The notes beneath the pieces are model-generated. The model saw nothing but the letters and a program-made list of their open reading frames with translations. It made no database searches and was not told the DNA's origin. The position numbers and the translations under genes are program-made. 64,000 nucleotides of DNA from Photobacterium profundum SS9 (GTDB taxonomy: Bacteria > Pseudomonadota > Gammaproteobacteria > Enterobacterales > Vibrionaceae), in assembly GCF_000196255.1 (NCBI RefSeq), contig NC_006371.1, forward strand, positions 1,844,677 through 1,908,676, in the 5' to 3' direction. Position 1 is the stretch's first letter, and every line of letters begins with the position of its first letter. This document shows positions 34,976 to 44,380 of this stretch, in pieces.

Positions 34976-35046
34976 ATAACAAACCTGGTTTTAATATAAT
35001 GATTTTGAGAGGAGTGAAAAGCTAACCTTTTTCAAATTGTGATCAT

Positions 35047-35065
35047 TGAAACGGCGTTTTAATTT
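35047..35065. promoter_or_regulatory. second KdgR-type operator upstream of kdgM
   Basis: TGAAACGGCGTTTTAATTT, about 90 bp upstream of the first site. Two spaced sites could allow looping or stronger repression. Confidence 0.7.
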
Positions 35066-35243
35066 TTAAAGGTGAAAAATGTGACGCAGTTAGATTGGGC
35101 TATTTGGTGGAGATATTTAGCATTAATGCTTGTTGCATTACTTAGGGTTTGGCATTCTGGCCATTTATTCGGCAGGGTTATATGATGGCGCGTTTTAAAT
35201 CGATACGATCGCAAAGACGAATAAGGCTCTGCAATCGTCACGC
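35066..35243. other. intergenic, possible mobile-element scar
   Basis: The stretch has no good gene. A 60-codon minus-strand frame (35059-35241) has no start context and no family match. The segment with ttggcattctggccatttattcgg resembles old insertion-sequence debris, but I cannot name it. Confidence 0.3.
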
Positions 35244-36023
35244 TTATAAATTCTGACTTAGTTTATTCGCAATTGTGAGCAATTCATTACGAGTAAACTC
35301 AATATTTTCAATATGATGATGGACCGTATTGGAGTTAAGAGTCATGAATGGAATGGTTATTATCGCCATTACACCACTATATACATCAAAAACTGGAGCA
35401 CTAATATTGGTAATTCCAGATATTTGCGGACTAGAACCAACAAAATAACCTTGTAATCGGGTCAAATCGAGTTCATTAAGTGCCGTTTGTTTTTCATCTT
35501 CTGTATCGTCAATAGTATTCAATATACGATGACGAATAACTTCATCACTAAACGTAAGTAACACTATGCCAGAGCCTGATGAACATATATTCAACTGTGA
35601 GCCCACTTGTAAACTGAATCCCATTTTATAAGGGCTTTCTTGCTTAGCAATAACGACTAATTCTCCGTTAGAGTACATACTGATATGGCAAGACTGATTT
35701 ACCTTATGACACAACTTTTCAAGCAAAGGCTTTGCTTGTTTTAATAATAAAGCAATAGGTGAGTGCTGATTCGACAAAGCAAACATCTTTAACGTCAAAG
35801 TATAACTTGATGTATCGTAGTCAAACGAAATATATTGTTTATCTTCTAGAACCTGAAGCATGCGAAAAATCTCATTAACACTTCTGTCTAACTTTTCAGC
35901 GATCAGCTTTTTACTCATCGCTCCTCCTTCAGATGCCAGTAGTTCAATGATTTCTAGGCCTTTCTCAAGCGCTGGAGCGCGATATTCAGTTTTTTTGATC
36001 TTTTCCATTAACGTATTATTCAC
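35244..36023 (-). CDS. IclR-family transcriptional regulator
   Basis: 259 residues. The N-terminal winged helix (about residues 15-75) includes PALEKGLEIIELLASEGG and KKLIAEKLDRSVNEIFRMLQVLEDKQYI. The C-terminal effector domain includes SGSGIVLLTFSDE and QGYFVGSSPQISGITNISAPVFD, the usual IclR ligand-pocket region. It is distinct from the KdgR protein at 44536. Placed between kdgM and the TRAP genes, it probably senses a uronate or a TRAP substrate. Confidence 0.88.
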   Translation of the reverse strand: MNNTLMEKIKKTEYRAPALEKGLEIIELLASEGGAMSKKLIAEKLDRSVNEIFRMLQVLEDKQYISFDYDTSSYTLTLKMFALSNQHSPIALLLKQAKPLLEKLCHKVNQSCHISMYSNGELVVIAKQESPYKMGFSLQVGSQLNICSSGSGIVLLTFSDEVIRHRILNTIDDTEDEKQTALNELDLTRLQGYFVGSSPQISGITNISAPVFDVYSGVMAIITIPFMTLNSNTVHHHIENIEFTRNELLTIANKLSQNL

Positions 36024-36082
36024 TACAAGATATTGACTCAGTTTAAAAGAAAAATAACTGAAAACAAAGTTATTTAAAAATC

Positions 36083-36113
36083 AAAGGGGAAACTCTAAAT
36101 GAGCTTCCCCTCA
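36083..36113 (-). terminator. terminator after the TRAP transporter genes
   Basis: AGGGGAAGCTC and GAGTTTCCCCT form the stem; the minus strand continues into TTTGATTTTT. Located 30 bp past the dctM-type stop. Confidence 0.65.
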
Positions 36114-36143
36114 ACACTATATCCATAAAAACATGCGGTTACA

Positions 36144-37451
36144 TTACTTAACTAATCCCATAGCTTGCGGCACCGTCATGGAAATTTCTGGAACATAAGT
36201 GACTAACATCAGCACCCCTGCGATAACTAAGAAAAAGGGTAATAATGTTTTTATTACGCTATCAATCGCAATTCCACTCACTTTACAGCCCGTAAATAAA
36301 ATAGGCCCAACAGGTGGAGTAATAGTACCGAGAGACAAATTAAATACGAGTAAAATACCAAACTGAACAGGGTCCATACCCAGGTTCATACAAATAGGTA
36401 AAAATATCGGCGTAAAGATAAGTACTGCTGGCGTTGGGTCCATAAATGTTCCAACTAATAATAATATCAAATTAATAATTAATAAAATAATAATCGGGCT
36501 ATCGGTTAGAGAGAGCAATTGATCTGCAATCATGTTGGGTATTTGAGTAAAAGCCATTACCCATGACATGATCGAAGATGCAGCCAACATAAAAATTACA
36601 ATCGCTGACATTTTAGCTGTAGAAAGGAATATTTCTGGCAGCATTTTTAATTTTATTGTTCGATAGCAGAAACTTAATAGCAAAGAATATACTACCGCTA
36701 TCGCAGAGGCTTCTGTTGCTGTAAAAATACCACCGAGTATTCCACCGATTACAACAACAATAAGAGAAAGACTTGGAATTGCAGCAATAAATACGTTGAT
36801 ACTCTCTCTAAAAGACATTGAATGTTTAGCGACATAGCCACGACGTTTTGCCATGATACCTGCAACTAACATTACACTCATTCCCCATAATAAACCCGGA
36901 ATGTAACCAGCCATAAATAGTGCTGAGATTGACACGCTACCCGCAACCGTTGCATATACAATTAGCGTATTACTTGGTGGTATTAGCATGCCAGTTGGTG
37001 CGGATGCAATATTAACCGCAGTACTAAAAGCGGGATCATACCCCTCTTTTTTCTGAATCGGAGCCATAATTCCACCGACGGCAGCGGCAGAAGCGACACC
37101 AGAACCACTAATAGATCCAAACATCATGTTTGACACAACATTCGTTTGAGCTAACGATCCTGGAAAAAAACCACTAATGATTTTGGAACAATTAATCAGC
37201 CTTATCGCAATACCCCCATTATTCATAATATTACCCGCCAGGATAAAAAACGGAATAGCAAGTAAAGCAAAGGAATCTAACCCAACAAACATCCGTTGAG
37301 CAGAAGTCACCATTGCACCATTGGCTGGAAGAATTGACATCATTGCTGCGAAAGAGGAAATGCCGATACTAATACTTATTGGAGCACCAATAATTAGCAA
37401 CAGTACAGCACCAGAAAACATGATTAATGCTGCGGTTAATGCTATGTCCAT
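36144..37451 (-). CDS. TRAP transporter large membrane subunit (DctM type)
   Basis: 435 residues with about 12 hydrophobic segments. Family blocks are visible: LAIPFFILAGNIMNNGGIA near residue 70, NMMFGSISGSGVASAAAVGGIM near residue 110, and PPSNTLIVYATVAGSVSISALFMAGYIPG. The C-terminal half repeats the fold (MDPTPAVLIFTPIFLPI, LGTITPPVGPILF). It forms the sodium-driven channel that takes up substrate delivered by the DctP-type protein. The start lies 12 bp after the small subunit. Confidence 0.92.
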   Translation of the reverse strand: MDIALTAALIMFSGAVLLLIIGAPISISIGISSFAAMMSILPANGAMVTSAQRMFVGLDSFALLAIPFFILAGNIMNNGGIAIRLINCSKIISGFFPGSLAQTNVVSNMMFGSISGSGVASAAAVGGIMAPIQKKEGYDPAFSTAVNIASAPTGMLIPPSNTLIVYATVAGSVSISALFMAGYIPGLLWGMSVMLVAGIMAKRRGYVAKHSMSFRESINVFIAAIPSLSLIVVVIGGILGGIFTATEASAIAVVYSLLLSFCYRTIKLKMLPEIFLSTAKMSAIVIFMLAASSIMSWVMAFTQIPNMIADQLLSLTDSPIIILLIINLILLLVGTFMDPTPAVLIFTPIFLPICMNLGMDPVQFGILLVFNLSLGTITPPVGPILFTGCKVSGIAIDSVIKTLLPFFLVIAGVLMLVTYVPEISMTVPQAMGLVK

Positions 37452-37463
37452 TTTAAACCTCTC

Positions 37464-38000
37464 CTACTGATCTTTAAAGTTGTCGGCACATTGATAACGA
37501 CGAACTAAGCTGTATTCGTTATATAAAAAATAATATAAGATTATTACGCCGCTAATGGGTATTGCTGCATATATAACCCCCATTGGGATTTGTAACGCGG
37601 AATCTAGTTGCCACATTTGCCGCTGCATTCCATTAAAACCACCAACAATCATGATAGAACAAGCAAATACCGCCGTTACCAGCTCTGTAAACATCTCTAG
37701 TAGTATTTGCTTTTTCTCTGACAATTTATTTCTAACATACGTAATGGCCATATGCTCACGCAACCCAAATACATACGCACTACCAAATAGAATCAACCAG
37801 ATAAATAAATAACGAGACAGCACCTCACTCACAGCACTTGGACTATTAAAGGCGTATCGAGCAACAACTTGATAAGTCACTAATACAGTCATCGATCCCA
37901 CAATGGCAATACAAATACTGGATACTACTTTATCTACCCAGCCCTTCATCAGATCCATTTTTAGAGAGAGACCTGTATCTATTTCATTCTTATTTAGCAT
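37464..38000 (-). CDS. TRAP transporter small membrane subunit (DctQ type)
   Basis: 178 residues with four hydrophobic segments. The family block ARYAFNSPSAVSEVLSRYLFIWLILFGSAYVFGLREHMAI (two helices, Arg/Glu-rich loop) is typical of DctQ. It works with the large subunit. It lies between the binding protein (38062) and the large subunit in the same operon. Confidence 0.9.
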   Translation of the reverse strand: MLNKNEIDTGLSLKMDLMKGWVDKVVSSICIAIVGSMTVLVTYQVVARYAFNSPSAVSEVLSRYLFIWLILFGSAYVFGLREHMAITYVRNKLSEKKQILLEMFTELVTAVFACSIMIVGGFNGMQRQMWQLDSALQIPMGVIYAAIPISGVIILYYFLYNEYSLVRRYQCADNFKDQ

Positions 38001-38061
38001 ATATCTTATGTACTCCGTGAAGGCTGGATGAAAGTATCCAGCCTAAAATAAGAATGCTTAG

Positions 38062-39054
38062 TTAGCCCAACGCGCGAATGCTTTGAAACATTGCTTGTTG
38101 TTGTGGGTTCGTAATCAGCTTTTCTTGTAGCGGTTGGCAACTTTTTTGGAAAGGTGTAACGTCGACGTCAGTGAACGTAGCACCATTTGAAATCGCGAAT
38201 TTCTTCGCTTCCTCAATACGTTGATTCCAAATATTAAATTCAGTTTTAGTACTTCCTTTCGCTAGCGTACGCAACGTTTCACGATCTTCTTTAGACATAG
38301 AATTCATAAAGTCATCGCTAACGACCACAAGGTCTGCAACCATAACGTGGCTAGTGGTTGAATAATAAGGCGCAACTTCATAGTGTTTTAAATCAGCATA
38401 AGTAATTTCATTGTTCTCTGCACCATCGAGAACACCTTGTTGAATCGCAGAATAAACTTCGCCTTGACTCATAGGCACACCCGTTCCACCCATGCAAGAC
38501 AACATATTGATCATCGTATCAGATTGCATTACGCGAACTTTTTTACCTTTCATATCCGATATGTTATCTACTGGCGCTTGCTTCGTATACATACTACGAG
38601 CCCCTGCTGTATACGCGGTTAGCACTTCAAAACCAAACCGTTTGGTTGACTCAAAAAGCTCGTCAAGAAGATCAGACGTAAACACCGCTTCTTGGTGGCT
38701 AGGGCCGTTATAAATATACGGAAGAGCTAGCACACCAAAGTTCTTATCGTAATTTTCGACAAGTGGATTTGCCACGATTGCCATTTGAATTGCGCCTGAT
38801 TGAACAAGCTCTAAAGCTGCTCGTTGATCACCTAATAACTCATTAGGGTAGATAGCTAGTTTATAACGTCCTTCTGTTTGCTCAGTAAGCTTGTTACCAA
38901 AATCTTGTAACGCTAAATATTGTGGGTGCTTGTCTGATTGGTTGAATGCAGCTTTAATCTCTGTTGCTGCAAACGTAATAGAAGTAAACCCAAGTGCTGT
39001 ACCAATCACAGTGGCAAGCGTTACCGTTTTAATTAGCTTTTTAGTAAACATCAA
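38062..39054 (-). CDS. TRAP transporter periplasmic substrate-binding protein (DctP type)
   Basis: 330 residues with a signal peptide ending about TFAATEIKAAF. Typical DctP blocks: LGDQRAALELVQSGAIQMAIV (about residues 70-90) and KMRVMQ-like GKKVRVMQSDTMINMLSCMGGTGVPMSQGEVYSAIQQGVLDGAENNE, in which the Arg of VRVMQ normally binds the substrate carboxylate. Given kduI directly upstream, it probably binds galacturonate, unsaturated galacturonate or another uronate. Confidence 0.92.
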   Translation of the reverse strand: MMFTKKLIKTVTLATVIGTALGFTSITFAATEIKAAFNQSDKHPQYLALQDFGNKLTEQTEGRYKLAIYPNELLGDQRAALELVQSGAIQMAIVANPLVENYDKNFGVLALPYIYNGPSHQEAVFTSDLLDELFESTKRFGFEVLTAYTAGARSMYTKQAPVDNISDMKGKKVRVMQSDTMINMLSCMGGTGVPMSQGEVYSAIQQGVLDGAENNEITYADLKHYEVAPYYSTTSHVMVADLVVVSDDFMNSMSKEDRETLRTLAKGSTKTEFNIWNQRIEEAKKFAISNGATFTDVDVTPFQKSCQPLQEKLITNPQQQAMFQSIRALG

Positions 39055-39088
39055 TAAATCTCCATTTTATAAGTAGGATACTGTGTAT

Positions 39089-39928
39089 TTAGCAGATGGA
39101 TTCCATTGGAATAAAATCCATATCATCGAAAGTTTGATTCTCGCCAACCATGCCCCACACAAAACTATAGTTTTGAGTGCCACAACCAGAATGAATAGAC
39201 CAACTAGGAGAAAGAACTAGTTGTTTGTCATTCACAACAATATGTCGCGTCTCGTTCGGCTCACCCATTAAGTGAAAGACCACTTGGGATGGCTGAATAT
39301 TAAAATAAAGGTAGGCTTCCATTCGGCGTTCATGTGTATGAGCAGGCATGGTATTCCAAACACTGCCAGGTTGTAGATGTGTTACACCCATACATAGCTG
39401 ACATGTGTCTAATACATCTGGATGAAGGTACTGATTGATAACTCGTTGATTAGCGTTATCTAAACTGCCTAGCGATATTTTTAAAGCCTCATCACGTCCG
39501 ATTTTGCATGACTTAAAAGCGCGATGTGCAGGTGCACTTAAACAGTAAAGAATTGGTGGGTTCTCAATATCAACTGATGTAAATTTAATATTGCTTTCAC
39601 CTTTGGCAAAGTAAGCTGCATCAAGATGTTGTAGCTTGAATTGTTGATGATCACTTTCAACAATCGCCAATCCACCTAGGTTAATAATTCCAAGCTCTCG
39701 CCTTTCTAAAAAGTGCTCTGTGCCAAACGTTTTATTATCAATAAAATCATTAAGCGCTAACGGTTTAATCGTTGGGCAAACACCTAACGCCACAATACGA
39801 TCAATATGGCTATAAACGACCTGAATATCATTAGGCTTGAATAAAGCTTCAATTAAAAACTCGTCACGTAAACGCTTAGTATCAAATGTCTTGGCATCTA
39901 AAGGATGGCTCGCATATTTAGTAATCAT
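39089..39928 (-). CDS. kduI: 5-keto-4-deoxyuronate isomerase
   Basis: 279 residues from the ATG at 39928 (MITKYASHPLDAKTFDT), chosen because GAGG sits upstream and the length fits KduI (278); an earlier in-frame ATG at 39982 would add 18 odd residues. The enzyme turns 4-deoxy-L-threo-5-hexosulose uronate into 3-deoxy-D-glycero-2,5-hexodiulosonate. The zinc-cupin block is visible as NTMPAHTHERRMEAYLYF (His, His, Glu) with a further His in SPSWSIHSGCG. First gene of the kduI-TRAP operon. Confidence 0.95.
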   Translation of the reverse strand: MITKYASHPLDAKTFDTKRLRDEFLIEALFKPNDIQVVYSHIDRIVALGVCPTIKPLALNDFIDNKTFGTEHFLERRELGIINLGGLAIVESDHQQFKLQHLDAAYFAKGESNIKFTSVDIENPPILYCLSAPAHRAFKSCKIGRDEALKISLGSLDNANQRVINQYLHPDVLDTCQLCMGVTHLQPGSVWNTMPAHTHERRMEAYLYFNIQPSQVVFHLMGEPNETRHIVVNDKQLVLSPSWSIHSGCGTQNYSFVWGMVGENQTFDDMDFIPMESIC

Positions 39929-40131
39929 AACAACCTCATTAACTAATTGACTCCAGATTACCCGATATTCATATATGATCAATACCTCTCAAATATGAAC
40001 GGTATGAATTTGTGATCGAAACTATATAATTTATTGATACATCGTTTCAAAATAAGATCTCTATCAATATGCTGTATTACAAATGATTGATGTATTGAAT
40101 CTGGATATTGAGGAATATTAAAAAATACAAA
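39929..40131. promoter_or_regulatory. kduI upstream region with a possible weak KdgR site
   Basis: At about 40035-40053 the minus strand reads TTTTGAAACGATGTATCA, which matches one half of the KdgR-type motif well and the other poorly. No gene in this gap. Confidence 0.4.
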
Positions 40132-40157
40132 AAAACGCCTATTGGGGAAATAGGCGC
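40132..40157 (-). terminator. terminator after the aldolase gene
   Basis: CGCCTATT and AATAGGCG pair around GGGGA; the minus strand continues with seven T. It ends the kdgK-eda transcript. Confidence 0.8.
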
Positions 40158-40195
40158 AAAGTACAAATCATCGTAATAATCGAAATAGTTAAGAC

Positions 40196-40819
40196 TTAGT
40201 CAATGATGCCCGCAACATCACGTACTAATTGTGCCAACTCATCCCATTTTTCATTTTCAATAAGATCCTTAGGCACCATCCAAGTGCCACCACACGCAAG
40301 AACGCTTGGAATTGCTAAATAATCATTGACGTTTTTCGGGTTAACGCCACCTGTTGGCATAAATTTAACAGGGTACACAGCCGTCAATGCTTTAAGCATT
40401 GCCGTACCTCCTGAAGGTTCAGCAGGGAAAAATTTCAGGGTCTTTAACCCCATTTCCATTGCTTGCTCAACAAGGCTTGGGGTATTTACACCCGGAACGA
40501 TAGTGATGTTACGCTGCTGGCAGTATTTTACTGTGGTTGGATTAAAGCCAGGGCTTACGACAAAATCGACACCAGCTTCAATCGATTGATCGACCTGCTT
40601 AGTCGTTAAAACGGTTCCAGAGCCAATTAACATGTCAGGGAAAGCGCTACGCATTGCTTTAATCGCGTCGACAGCTTGCTCTGTACGGAAAGTGATTTCA
40701 GCACAAGGAAGCCCATTATCAATGAGAACTTCTGCTAATTTCGCGGCTTTAGATGCATCTTTAATCGCAATAACAGGGACAACTTTAATTTCTGATAATC
40801 TTTGATTTAATGTTTTCAT
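40196..40819 (-). CDS. eda: 2-keto-3-deoxy-6-phosphogluconate aldolase
   Basis: 207 residues. Class I aldolase splitting KDPG into pyruvate and glyceraldehyde-3-phosphate, the last step of the pathway. Landmarks: PVIAI near the N-terminus, CAEITFRTEQAVDAI with the catalytic Glu, IGSGTVLT, VSPGFNP, and LKFFPAEPSGG with the Schiff-base Lys at about residue 133. It is 11 bp downstream of kdgK. Confidence 0.95.
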   Translation of the reverse strand: MKTLNQRLSEIKVVPVIAIKDASKAAKLAEVLIDNGLPCAEITFRTEQAVDAIKAMRSAFPDMLIGSGTVLTTKQVDQSIEAGVDFVVSPGFNPTTVKYCQQRNITIVPGVNTPSLVEQAMEMGLKTLKFFPAEPSGGTAMLKALTAVYPVKFMPTGGVNPKNVNDYLAIPSVLACGGTWMVPKDLIENEKWDELAQLVRDVAGIID

Positions 40820-40830
40820 TTCTTTCTCCG

Positions 40831-41760
40831 TTAAATATTAGGCATATCGTCGCGCGAAATAATTGCACCACGGTGCTGTATAACATTGCCTGCTAATAAG
40901 TGACCAGCAAGAGCTGATGCGTGAGGAGTACCACCAGTAATACGTTTAGCTAAGTAACCTGCACTGAAAGAATCGCCAGCTGCTGTGGTATCAATAATGT
41001 TGCCTACCGGATGGGGAGCAACACACTCTAACGAACCAGGCGTCACGACATAGCAATCATCACCGCCTCGTTTAATAACAATTTCCTGTACGCCTAAGGC
41101 TTGCGTACGTTCAATTGTCTGCTGCTCATTATCGTCACCGTAAAGCATTTGTTCATCATCAAAAGTCAGAAATGCAATATCGGTTATCGCCAGAATTTGC
41201 TTATAAAATGTTTGAGCTTGCTCGGCACTTTCCCATAACGTAGGGCGGTAATTATTATCAAAAGCAATTTTCAATCCATCTTTACAGCATAAGGCTAAGA
41301 GGTTAATCAACGACTGACGGCAGTCTTCAGACAAGATGGCAAGACTAATTCCACTCAAATACACCATCTGATGCTGACAAAGTTCTTTGGCAAGCGTCAA
41401 AATAGCCCGTTCACGAAGCCAGTACTTCGCCGCAGAATCATTGCGCCAATAATAAAAACTACGCTCACCATCTTCTGTTGTTTCAATCGCGTACATACCT
41501 GGAAGTTTATCGTCAGAAAGGTAAACCATATCCGTATTGATCCCCTCCTCACGCCAAGCAGCCAACATCTCTTTGCTAAATGGATCGCGGCCTAAACCAG
41601 TCACATAAGATGTACTAATACCATGCTGCTGAGTAAGCCTAGACAGATACACCGCTGTATTTAATGTATCACCACCAAAGCTTTGCTCTATTGAACCATC
41701 ATTTTTTTTCAGTTCAACCATACACTCGCCAATAATAGCGACACGGGTAATAGGGGTCAT
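40831..41760 (-). CDS. kdgK: 2-dehydro-3-deoxygluconokinase
   Basis: 309 residues from the ATG at 41760 (MTPITRVAIIGECMVELKK), chosen because AGGAG precedes it; a start at 41796 would add 12 residues. PfkB-family sugar kinase that phosphorylates KDG to KDPG with ATP. The N-terminal GGDTLNTAVYLSRL and the C-terminal PfkB signature DTTAAGDSFSAGYLAKR, with the catalytic Asp, are present. Forms an operon with eda. Confidence 0.95.
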   Translation of the reverse strand: MTPITRVAIIGECMVELKKNDGSIEQSFGGDTLNTAVYLSRLTQQHGISTSYVTGLGRDPFSKEMLAAWREEGINTDMVYLSDDKLPGMYAIETTEDGERSFYYWRNDSAAKYWLRERAILTLAKELCQHQMVYLSGISLAILSEDCRQSLINLLALCCKDGLKIAFDNNYRPTLWESAEQAQTFYKQILAITDIAFLTFDDEQMLYGDDNEQQTIERTQALGVQEIVIKRGGDDCYVVTPGSLECVAPHPVGNIIDTTAAGDSFSAGYLAKRITGGTPHASALAGHLLAGNVIQHRGAIISRDDMPNI

Positions 41761-41820
41761 GGAAGTCTCCTCATTATTTATTATCACTATTATCACACAA
41801 TACTAGATTTCAAAGAATAA

Positions 41821-41840
41821 AAATAAAACATCGGTTCATA
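41821..41840 (-). promoter_or_regulatory. KdgR-type operator upstream of kdgK-eda
   Basis: The minus strand reads TATGAACCGATGTTTTATTT. It departs from the best sites at two inner positions but keeps the TGAA...TTTTA spacing, and lies about 60 bp before kdgK. Confidence 0.55.
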
Positions 41841-41885
41841 AATATGTGAACAAGATCCTTAACTTTCCCTGTCACCATAAGAACA

Positions 41886-41914
41886 AAAAAAGCCAACCTA
41901 TATAGGCTGGCTTT
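41886..41914 (-). terminator. terminator of the kduD-ygjV-kdgF-rpiB-like operon
   Basis: AAGCCAACCTATATAGGCTGGCTT hairpin with an A run on the plus-strand left side (T run on the minus strand). Confidence 0.7.
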
Positions 41915-41948
41915 GGTTATTTTCCCGTTAAAGAAATATAAGTCGAAT

Positions 41949-42584
41949 TTAGTCGAGTAATGACTTCACATACTCTGCAATCTCAGGAACTTGGCAGTTA
42001 GAGAAAAAGCACTCTTGGAAGTGTGCGCTACCTACTGCTGCTTTAACTAGATCTTGGTCCATAGAACGTAGACCTTCAACAACGTCTTTTGCAACTGCTG
42101 CTTTAACGTCGTTTAGAATTGCAGCGTTCGCTTGTTGTGGAGCAGCACGCTCAATTGGGTAACCTTCACCGCGACTACCTGTGAACGCTTTCTCAAAGAT
42201 GTAACGAACATTAAGCTCACCAGCCCAACCAAAACCTTTAGCAAATGCTAATGCAATCGCATTACCGTTATTGATTTGGTTAAATAGGAATGCATCCGAT
42301 GGCTCAAGAGCGTAACCACATACAACACCTGGGTGCAGGTTGCTTGCCATCATTGCGCCTTGGCCTGTACCACAGCCAGTCACAACAAAATCAACCGCTT
42401 TAGAGTTAAGTAGGATGCTAGCCATGATACCAAGGTGGATATACGTTAGGTGATGATCGTTTTCATCAGTCATACCTACGTTGAATACATCGTGACCTAG
42501 GCCACCAGCAACTGAATTTAGTTCACCTGCAACCATAGCGTTCTTTGGTGCTTGGCTGTTTTCCATCATTAGAGCAATTTTCAT
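41949..42584 (-). CDS. RpiB/LacAB-family sugar-phosphate isomerase
   Basis: 211 residues. The RpiB/LacAB fold is seen in MKIALMMENS, VDFVVTGCGTGQGAMMASN (matching the CGTGxG active-site loop) and NNGNAIALAFAKGFG. The protein is longer than RpiB (about 149) with an extra C-terminal ~60 residues (GLRSMDQDLVKAAVGSAHF). Its place between kdgF and the terminator implies a role in uronate isomerisation, possibly as an alternative to KduI; that is inference. Confidence 0.8.
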   Translation of the reverse strand: MKIALMMENSQAPKNAMVAGELNSVAGGLGHDVFNVGMTDENDHHLTYIHLGIMASILLNSKAVDFVVTGCGTGQGAMMASNLHPGVVCGYALEPSDAFLFNQINNGNAIALAFAKGFGWAGELNVRYIFEKAFTGSRGEGYPIERAAPQQANAAILNDVKAAVAKDVVEGLRSMDQDLVKAAVGSAHFQECFFSNCQVPEIAEYVKSLLD

Positions 42585-42626
42585 GGGGTTCTCCTGCAGT
42601 TCTCACTGCGATACATTAAAATTTGG

Positions 42627-42947
42627 TTAAATAAAGTCTTTACGCATTGGGGTGAAATTATCGAGAAGTACCCCTGCTTCTAGGCATACACAGCCATGCT
42701 CAATGCTTGGTTCTTTGTACATGGTATCGCCAGCTTTAACGATTTTAATTTCATCACCGATAGTAAACTCAAACGCGCCGGATAGAACGTAAGTTAGCTG
42801 TTCATGGGGGTGATTGTGCATGGCACCGATAGCACCTTTTTCAAAGTGCACTTCGACTGCCATCATATTGTCATTATGAGCCAGAACTTTACGCGAAATA
42901 CCATCGCCAAGATCTTCTAATTGAATGTCATTGTTGTATACAAACAT
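42627..42947 (-). CDS. kdgF: unsaturated galacturonate-processing cupin
   Basis: 106 residues, a single small cupin. HNHPHEQLTYVLSGAFEF supplies the metal-binding His/Glu set, and YKEPSIEHGCVCLEAG supplies the second His. KdgF speeds the conversion of 4,5-unsaturated galacturonate to the linear 5-keto-4-deoxyuronate, directly before KduI. Length and motif fit the KdgF family. Confidence 0.9.
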   Translation of the reverse strand: MFVYNNDIQLEDLGDGISRKVLAHNDNMMAVEVHFEKGAIGAMHNHPHEQLTYVLSGAFEFTIGDEIKIVKAGDTMYKEPSIEHGCVCLEAGVLLDNFTPMRKDFI

Positions 42948-42965
42948 GAGTTACCTAATAGTCTG

Positions 42966-43481
42966 TTATTTGCTAGTGGCTAGTTGTTGCCGCTGGTCAC
43001 GCAGTAAGCGTGATACCGTTATAACATTCACGCAGATGACGGTGACTTCTAACAAAGTGCCACCAATCGAGCCTACTAATATGTTATTGATTAACCAACA
43101 TGTTGCGCCGACTAAAAAACCTATTCGCATTTGAATGCCTTTGAGTACAAAGACTGAATAGGTCCCGATAATCGTCCCTAATATTGGCCAGAGATCCCAA
43201 ATAGTATCGGATAACCAAATACCACTGACCAAACTAATAGTAATAAATGCAGCAGCAACAACTTTTGATGAAACATAAAGAGCAGTTGCTGTTCTCACCG
43301 CTGACAGCAAAGCACTCAGCGCTGAAACCATAGAACCCAATAACAAAAAATGAAGCAAATGGTTGAGATTGAATATCAACATGACCATTTTTAACTTTCT
43401 ATCGTCTTTTTGATAGAAGGTAGAAATTCCCAGAGCAAAGCTCACAAACCCAAGTGCTTGAGCTAAAGATAAATACTCCAC
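42966..43481 (-). CDS. YgjV-like inner-membrane protein
   Basis: 171 residues with about five to six hydrophobic segments. SFALGISTFYQKDDRKLKMVMLIFNLNHLLHFLLLG and LSAVRTATALYVSS match the YgjV family of unknown function. It sits between kdgF and kduD in the same direction with short gaps, so it is co-transcribed with pectin genes. Confidence 0.8.
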   Translation of the reverse strand: MEYLSLAQALGFVSFALGISTFYQKDDRKLKMVMLIFNLNHLLHFLLLGSMVSALSALLSAVRTATALYVSSKVVAAAFITISLVSGIWLSDTIWDLWPILGTIIGTYSVFVLKGIQMRIGFLVGATCWLINNILVGSIGGTLLEVTVICVNVITVSRLLRDQRQQLATSK

Positions 43482-43515
43482 CGCTTCGCCTCAGTTATTA
43501 TTGGTTCTTATTTGA

Positions 43516-44277
43516 TTAACGAGATAACCAACCACCATCAACAGCAATAGTGTAACCATTGATGTAATTTGCCGCTTTAGATGCTAGGAATACACAAGGA
43601 CCGGCAACATCTTCAGGTGTTCCCCAACGCTCGGCAGGAATACGCTCAAGAATAGCAGCATTACGATCTTCATCTGCTCTAAGAGCTGCTGTATTATTGG
43701 TAGCCATATAACCTGGTGCAATCGCATTAACGTTAATATTATGCTTCGCCCATTCATTCGCCATAGCACGTGTAATACCCATTACGGCACTTTTCGATGC
43801 AGTGTACGACGGTACGCGAACGCCACCTTGGTAAGAAAGCATAGAAGCAATATTGATGATTTTACCGCCATTACCTTGTTCAATGAACTGCTTCGCGACA
43901 GCTTGAGACATAAAGAACACCGTCTTAGTGTTAATGTTCATTACGTCATCCCAATTTTGCTCTGAGAACTCGATGGCATCTTCACGGCGAATAATTCCCG
44001 CATTGTTCACTAAAATGTCAATTTTACCGAACTCAGTCAGAGCCTTATCAATGATGTATGGAATATCATCTTGCTTAAGAAGATTGGCACGTACATCTAA
44101 AAACGTATGACCTGCTGCATGCATTTTTTCAATTGTTTCTGTTGGTTCAACATAGTTGACACCGACAATCAGACAGCCTGCTTCGGCCAAGCCTAATGCC
44201 ATGCCTTGCCCTAAACCAGTATCACAACCCGTAACGATTGCCACTTTACCTTGCAAGCTTAATGAATCAAGAATCAT
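43516..44277 (-). CDS. kduD: 2-deoxy-D-gluconate 3-dehydrogenase / DKII reductase
   Basis: 253 residues from the ATG at 44277 (MILDSLSLQGKVAIVTG), the length of KduD; AAGGAAA precedes it. An in-frame start at 44313 would add 12 residues. Short-chain dehydrogenase with the cofactor motif TGCDTGLGQGMALGLAEAG, NNAGIIRR, and the catalytic Ser...Tyr-x-x-x-Lys (SYTASKSAV, about residue 155). It reduces 2,5-diketo-3-deoxygluconate to KDG. First gene of the operon. Confidence 0.95.
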   Translation of the reverse strand: MILDSLSLQGKVAIVTGCDTGLGQGMALGLAEAGCLIVGVNYVEPTETIEKMHAAGHTFLDVRANLLKQDDIPYIIDKALTEFGKIDILVNNAGIIRREDAIEFSEQNWDDVMNINTKTVFFMSQAVAKQFIEQGNGGKIINIASMLSYQGGVRVPSYTASKSAVMGITRAMANEWAKHNINVNAIAPGYMATNNTAALRADEDRNAAILERIPAERWGTPEDVAGPCVFLASKAANYINGYTIAVDGGWLSR

Positions 44278-44380
44278 CGTTTTTTCCTTAATGCTGTCTA
44301 ATGTAGTGACCATTTAAAAAGGATGCTCACCGTCGATGGCGTAAACATAACAGCAAAAGCCAAACATCTGCAAATATTTT

